From: Phycisphaerales bacterium
GTDB taxonomy: Bacteria > Planctomycetota > Phycisphaerae > SM23-33
Reading direction: 5' to 3'
Assembly: GCA_003153915.1 (NCBI GenBank)
Contig: PMBX01000209.1
Span: 1 to 8,082, forward strand
Length of the DNA stretch: 8,082 nucleotides
Below are positions 6,542-8,082 of the stretch, in pieces. Under the pieces are notes generated by a model. The model ran no database searches. It saw only the letters and a list, made by a program, of their open reading frames with translations, and had not been told where the DNA came from. The position numbers and the translations under genes were made by a program. How positions within the stretch are numbered: position 1 is the first letter of the stretch; the number at the start of each line of letters is the position of its first letter.

Positions 6542-6556
6542 CCCAAACTTAAAATG

Positions 6557-6563
6557 CGCTAGA
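6557..6563. repeat. Right copy of the 7-bp direct repeat, overlapping the fusion gene stop
   Basis: CGCTAGA matches 6433-6439 exactly. Its CTA at 6559-6561 is the TAG stop codon of the pseudouridine synthase-methyltransferase gene read on the minus strand. If the repeat is a target-site duplication, the element went in directly after the stop without altering the protein. Confidence 0.45.
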
Positions 6564-8082
6564 CCCGCCGTCCCCGGATGGCCAGGAACATGGGGATTTC
6601 CCGCCTGGCGCGGTCTTGTTCCGCAGCGCGCGGCCCTGGTTCGCTGACGCGGTGGCTGGGCCATTCCTCCAGGGCGTCCACGAGCAGCCGCGCCGTAGCG
6701 AATGCCTGAACATACGTCTGGATCGGGCGATGCCACGTGAAGGTCGTCACGGGCGCTTTGCCGTGTGCGGCCTGGCCGGGGTTCATCACGATCGACCGCT
6801 GCATCGAGGACAGATACGCATCAACACGGCGGAATTGTCGCGAGTCCGACGGTGGCGGGGGGGGGCGTTTTCCTTTTCGGACCGGCGGCTTGGGCGCTTC
6901 GGGGACATCCCATCCCCAGGAGGTCTGCCCCGGACTGCGAAACGCCGGGTGCAGGATCACCGCAGTGAAGGCCCCGCCCGGTTGCAGCATCGCCGATGCG
7001 CCGAGAAGAACCGGCTCGATGGGATCCATGTTCATCAACGCCATCACGCACGCGGCCGCGTCGAAGCTTCCCTTTCGCGCCGCCAACTCCGGCAACTCCT
7101 CCAGGCGACGCGCGTCGCCGACGAGGAAACTGGCCCGGGCCTTGGGCGGCAGCGACTGGGCGGCTTGCCGGGCCGCGTCAATAAGGCGTTGGGAGGCGTC
7201 CACGCCGACGCATTCCACTCCCAGCCCGGCCAGGCGGCGACAAAGCAGGCCCTCTCCGCAGGCCACGTCCAACACGCGCTGCCCCGCGCGCGGCGACAGC
7301 AGGCGCAGGACCCCAGGCAGAATCAGTTCCTCGTGGTAGTCGCTGCGCCGCCGCGATACCAGCTCCTCATACCAGGGCGCTACGTGATCCCACCCGCCCG
7401 AAGGCGCGGGAGCAGCCTTGCCACTCGCGCCGGCCGGCACGGCTGGCTCGTCGATGGCTGAACCCCGAAGGATCGCATCGTTGTTTAGGCCCACAAGCCG
7501 AAAAAACTCCCTCGGTGGGGGGGAGGTGAACCGCTCGGCTGCACCGGTGGCGGGGTGAGAGAACCCCAGTTCCCATGCGTGCAATGCCGGGCGATAAGAC
7601 GCATCCAACGAGGTCCCGCCATAGAGGCGATCTCCCACGACGGGATGCCCCTGGGCGGCAAGCTGGGCGCGTATCTGGTGCTTTCGCCCGGTTTCCAGGC
7701 CGACCAGCAGCAGGCTGTGTCCGCTCCCGCTAGCCAGGACCCGATAGTAGGTGACAGCCCGCATCGGACCGAGTGATTCCCTGGAATCGCGTGGTATTCT
7801 CCCGCGCGGTTCCCTCGCGCCTCCGGCGGGCCTGGCGGGGGGGGCAGCCCCGGTGGAGCTTAGTCGCACGGGCCGGCCCGGGCCGGCGTCTTCCAGGAAC
7901 GAGTCGATCCATTTCCATTGACCCGCCGGCGTGGCCGGCAGTTCCCCGCCAACCACGGCAAGGTAGCGGCGGCGGACCTGGCGGCGCTTCAGTTGGTCCT
8001 TCAGCCCCAGGTATGCCTGGTGAGTCTTGGCGAAGACCAGCAGCCCAGAAACATCGCGGTCCAGCCGGTGGATGACCCACGC
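6559..8082 (-). CDS. RluA/RluD-type pseudouridine synthase fused to a class I SAM methyltransferase (N-terminus beyond window)
   Basis: 507 residues are visible; the true start is beyond 8082. Numbering from the edge, the frame opens with HRLDRDVSGLL (5-15), the RluA-family catalytic motif with nucleophile D8, then RRRYLAVVGGE and GRKHQIRAQLAAQGHPVVGD (about 132-151). This is the conserved catalytic half of an rRNA/tRNA uridine-to-pseudouridine isomerase, up to about residue 200. A Pro/Ala/Gly linker (about 202-230) leads to WDHVAPWYEELV and a Rossmann methyltransferase: motif I VLDVACGEG (270-278), GVDAS (293-297), LVGDARRLEELPE (about 320-332), FTWHRPIQTYV, LEEWPSH, and RRE-PMFLAIRGRR at the end. 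I remember the latter features from stand-alone methyltransferases. No stop or frameshift separates the domains, and there is no ATG between visible residues 107 and 347, so the second domain has no obvious start of its own. An Arg/Pro-rich insert (about 66-107) and a poly-proline insert (407-411) are unusual. Target RNA position and methyl acceptor are unknown. Confidence 0.9.
   Translation of the reverse strand, partial: AWVIHRLDRDVSGLLVFAKTHQAYLGLKDQLKRRQVRRRYLAVVGGELPATPAGQWKWIDSFLEDAGPGRPVRLSSTGAAPPARPAGGAREPRGRIPRDSRESLGPMRAVTYYRVLASGSGHSLLLVGLETGRKHQIRAQLAAQGHPVVGDRLYGGTSLDASYRPALHAWELGFSHPATGAAERFTSPPPREFFRLVGLNNDAILRGSAIDEPAVPAGASGKAAPAPSGGWDHVAPWYEELVSRRRSDYHEELILPGVLRLLSPRAGQRVLDVACGEGLLCRRLAGLGVECVGVDASQRLIDAARQAAQSLPPKARASFLVGDARRLEELPELAARKGSFDAAACVMALMNMDPIEPVLLGASAMLQPGGAFTAVILHPAFRSPGQTSWGWDVPEAPKPPVRKGKRPPPPPSDSRQFRRVDAYLSSMQRSIVMNPGQAAHGKAPVTTFTWHRPIQTYVQAFATARLLVDALEEWPSHRVSEPGPRAAEQDRARREIPMFLAIRGRRV

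Larger units (their letters stand above)
6440..6556. mobile_element. Candidate miniature (MITE/BIME-like) palindromic element
   Basis: A non-coding block of 117 bp. Its ends form an imperfect inverted repeat: 6441-6454 (CAGTTTAACTTTGG) against 6543-6556 (CCAAACTTAAAATG), 12 of 14 positions complementary. Inside are two strong hairpins (6462-6502 and 6505-6541) whose cores are inverted copies of one 19-bp palindrome. Outside is an exact 7-bp direct repeat (CGCTAGA). The layout fits a non-autonomous insertion, or a REP/BIME pair of the kind moved by RAYT-type transposases; no transposase gene is in the window. It sits immediately after the stop codon of the fusion gene and upstream of the murein-peptide operon. 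As RNA the whole block would fold into a three-way junction and might act as a transcript end; neither strand has a canonical U-run. Repeats are seen directly; mobility is inference. Confidence 0.5.

Noticed and set aside
6616..7461. Plus-strand open frame (281 codons) opposite the methyltransferase domain
   Set aside because: It is antisense to a frame carrying SAM-binding motifs, and its product is low-complexity Arg-rich sequence with no domain.
6559..7956. A complete gene starting at the GTG at 7956
   Set aside because: The frame stays open from there to 8082 and encodes HRLDRDVSGLLVFAK, the essential catalytic motif, so the GTG is internal and the gene begins outside the window.

Overview
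The window looks like GC-rich chromosomal DNA (about 60% G+C by eye) from a Gram-negative-type bacterium, most likely a planctomycete or a relative. This rests on inference: an anti-sigma-type zinc finger fused to a FecR domain and a long tail of its own, a lipoprotein NlpC/P60 hydrolase, a DUF819 membrane protein, and a methyltransferase family I remember mainly from Planctomycetota. No rRNA or tRNA is present to settle it. All five genes lie on the minus strand, so transcription runs from high to low coordinates.

Layout in the direction of transcription. (a) 8082-6559: the 3' part of an RluA/RluD-type pseudouridine synthase gene, cut by the window edge, that continues in frame into a complete class I SAM-dependent methyltransferase domain. 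(b) 6363-6558: an intergenic stretch holding a compact, highly structured element of about 117 bp. It has imperfect terminal inverted repeats, two hairpins that are inverted copies of one palindrome, and a 7-bp direct repeat at its edges, one copy of which overlaps the fusion gene's stop codon. (c) 6362-2684: three genes joined by 4-base ATGA overlaps: an NlpC/P60 lipoprotein peptidase, an L-Ala-D/L-Glu-type dipeptide epimerase and a DUF819 multi-pass membrane protein. Together they read as a murein-peptide salvage operon. The peptidase would trim wall peptides outside the cytoplasm, the membrane protein is the obvious candidate importer, and the epimerase would convert L-Ala-D-Glu to L-Ala-L-Glu for catabolism. 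(d) 2683-2453: a 231-bp gap with no gene but several stem-loops. (e) 2452-629: a zf-HC2/FecR membrane protein with an unassigned C-terminal region of about 260 residues and no sigma-factor gene beside it. (f) 528-1: the start of a small membrane-anchored protein of unknown function that runs off the window and has a strong ribosome binding site.

The most interesting items are the pseudouridine synthase-methyltransferase fusion, the palindromic mini-element at 6440-6556, and the implied transport role of the DUF819 protein. I found no CRISPR array, tRNA, rRNA, integrase, transposase, or defence or phage genes.
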